Shown: in pieces, positions 63,592-64,000 of the stretch | Layout: each line of letters starts with the position of its first letter | Numbering within the stretch: position 1 is the first letter of the stretch | Assembly: GCF_910592395.1 (NCBI RefSeq) | Contig: NC_088310.1 | Coordinates: 6,829,501-6,893,500, forward strand | DNA length: 64,000 nucleotides | DNA from: Lineus longissimus | Lineage: Eukaryota; Nemertea; Pilidiophora; Heteronemertea; Lineidae | Direction: 5' to 3' | Made by a program: the position numbers and the translations under genes | The notes under the pieces: model-generated | Seen by the model: only the letters and a program-made list of their open reading frames with translations | The model's database searches: none | What the model was told of the DNA's origin: nothing

Positions 63592-64000
63592 TCCTGAACA
63601 TTTTTTTTTCATGTTGAAAAAAATAAATCATGTGATGTCCTTTCCCAGCCACCGTACAAGTATTAGTCAAGTTCGACATTTTTTTACTCGGTGATCATTG
63701 ATGAATGGTCCATCGCATCTCATGACAATGAGGCCAGATCATACAATCAGCTGATAATCGCGACAATCTGAGATTAGTCTATAATTTGTGTTGTAATCCC
63801 CAGCCTGCCAGTACAAATCGATTGACCAGATACATGTACACCAGCGGATTGTGTTGCATGTTTTTGCTATACTTACAATGTATTATAACATGATGGTCAA
63901 TACAATGATATACTCTCCTGAAGAAATCAGCTTTTCATCAGGATATTCGCCTGAGAGGCGAAGAGCACATAGTGTAGGTTACCGGGGAAGCGTAAATTAA

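Larger units (their letters stand above)
57996..64000. other. Region upstream of the TM1 exon, no supported exon
   Basis: The N-terminal exon of the channel could be here or beyond the right edge. I searched the minus strand for an HG-containing N-terminal segment leaving in phase 2 and found nothing convincing. Visible structure: a tRNA-like SINE fragment near 60748, a short tandem duplication of aaccccaaaccgtaattttg (about 60813-60860), a 24-bp palindrome at 63568-63591, and a short GAT/ATC run near 58872-58890 that encodes poly-Asp in a minus ORF. Confidence 0.45.

Overview
The window is eukaryotic nuclear DNA, most likely from a marine invertebrate. Coding sequence is split by GT-AG introns, about 90% of the DNA is non-coding, minisatellites are plentiful, and acatgtacatgt-type words and taggcct words recur. 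That word usage fits a lophotrochozoan (mollusc, brachiopod or annelid), but the phylum cannot be fixed from sequence alone.

Layout. (1) 1-3278, minus strand: the 5' end of a gene that is probably a reticulon. It has an acidic, proline-rich first coding exon (2879-3278) and a 30-bp microexon (888-917) that agree in phase. The reticulon domain itself would lie beyond the left edge. (2) 3279-3787: a short head-to-head intergenic region that looks like a bidirectional promoter (YY1-like, CRE and paired CCAAT motifs). (3) 3788-9187, plus strand: a complete 12-exon gene for serine palmitoyltransferase subunit 2 (SPTLC2; 557 codons plus stop, every splice phase consistent). (4) 9188-23380: gene-free DNA between two convergent genes. 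It holds a 63-bp minisatellite (11281-11769), a 3.6-kb array of a diverged 57-bp repeat whose orientation flips near 15470 (14297-17900), a local duplication with G-quadruplex-type G tracts, and a 260-bp perfect ATC microsatellite (22542-22801). (5) 23381-57732, minus strand: nine exons of one DEG/ENaC (amiloride-sensitive, ASIC-like) sodium channel, from transmembrane helix 1 to the stop codon, 935 residues in a single consistent frame. The introns hold a 43-bp minisatellite (27048-27846), a 22-bp minisatellite (49352-49666), tRNA-derived SINE-like fragments, small diverged tandem duplications and a broken ORF (46507-46975). (6) 57733-64000: a degenerate second copy of the TM1 exon (about 57785-57995), then DNA in which I could not find the channel's N-terminal exon.

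The most unusual item is the channel. Between the CxCPxPC motif and the pre-TM2 segment, where ASIC-type channels have about 40 residues, it carries about 550, all in one uninterrupted 1684-bp exon. The extra part is predicted extracellular, rich in helix-forming residues, has five N-glycosylation sequons and only two cysteines, and matches no domain I recognise. The genes otherwise look functionally unrelated: a possible ER-shaping protein and an ER sphingolipid enzyme share a promoter region, and a surface ion channel converges on them from the other side.
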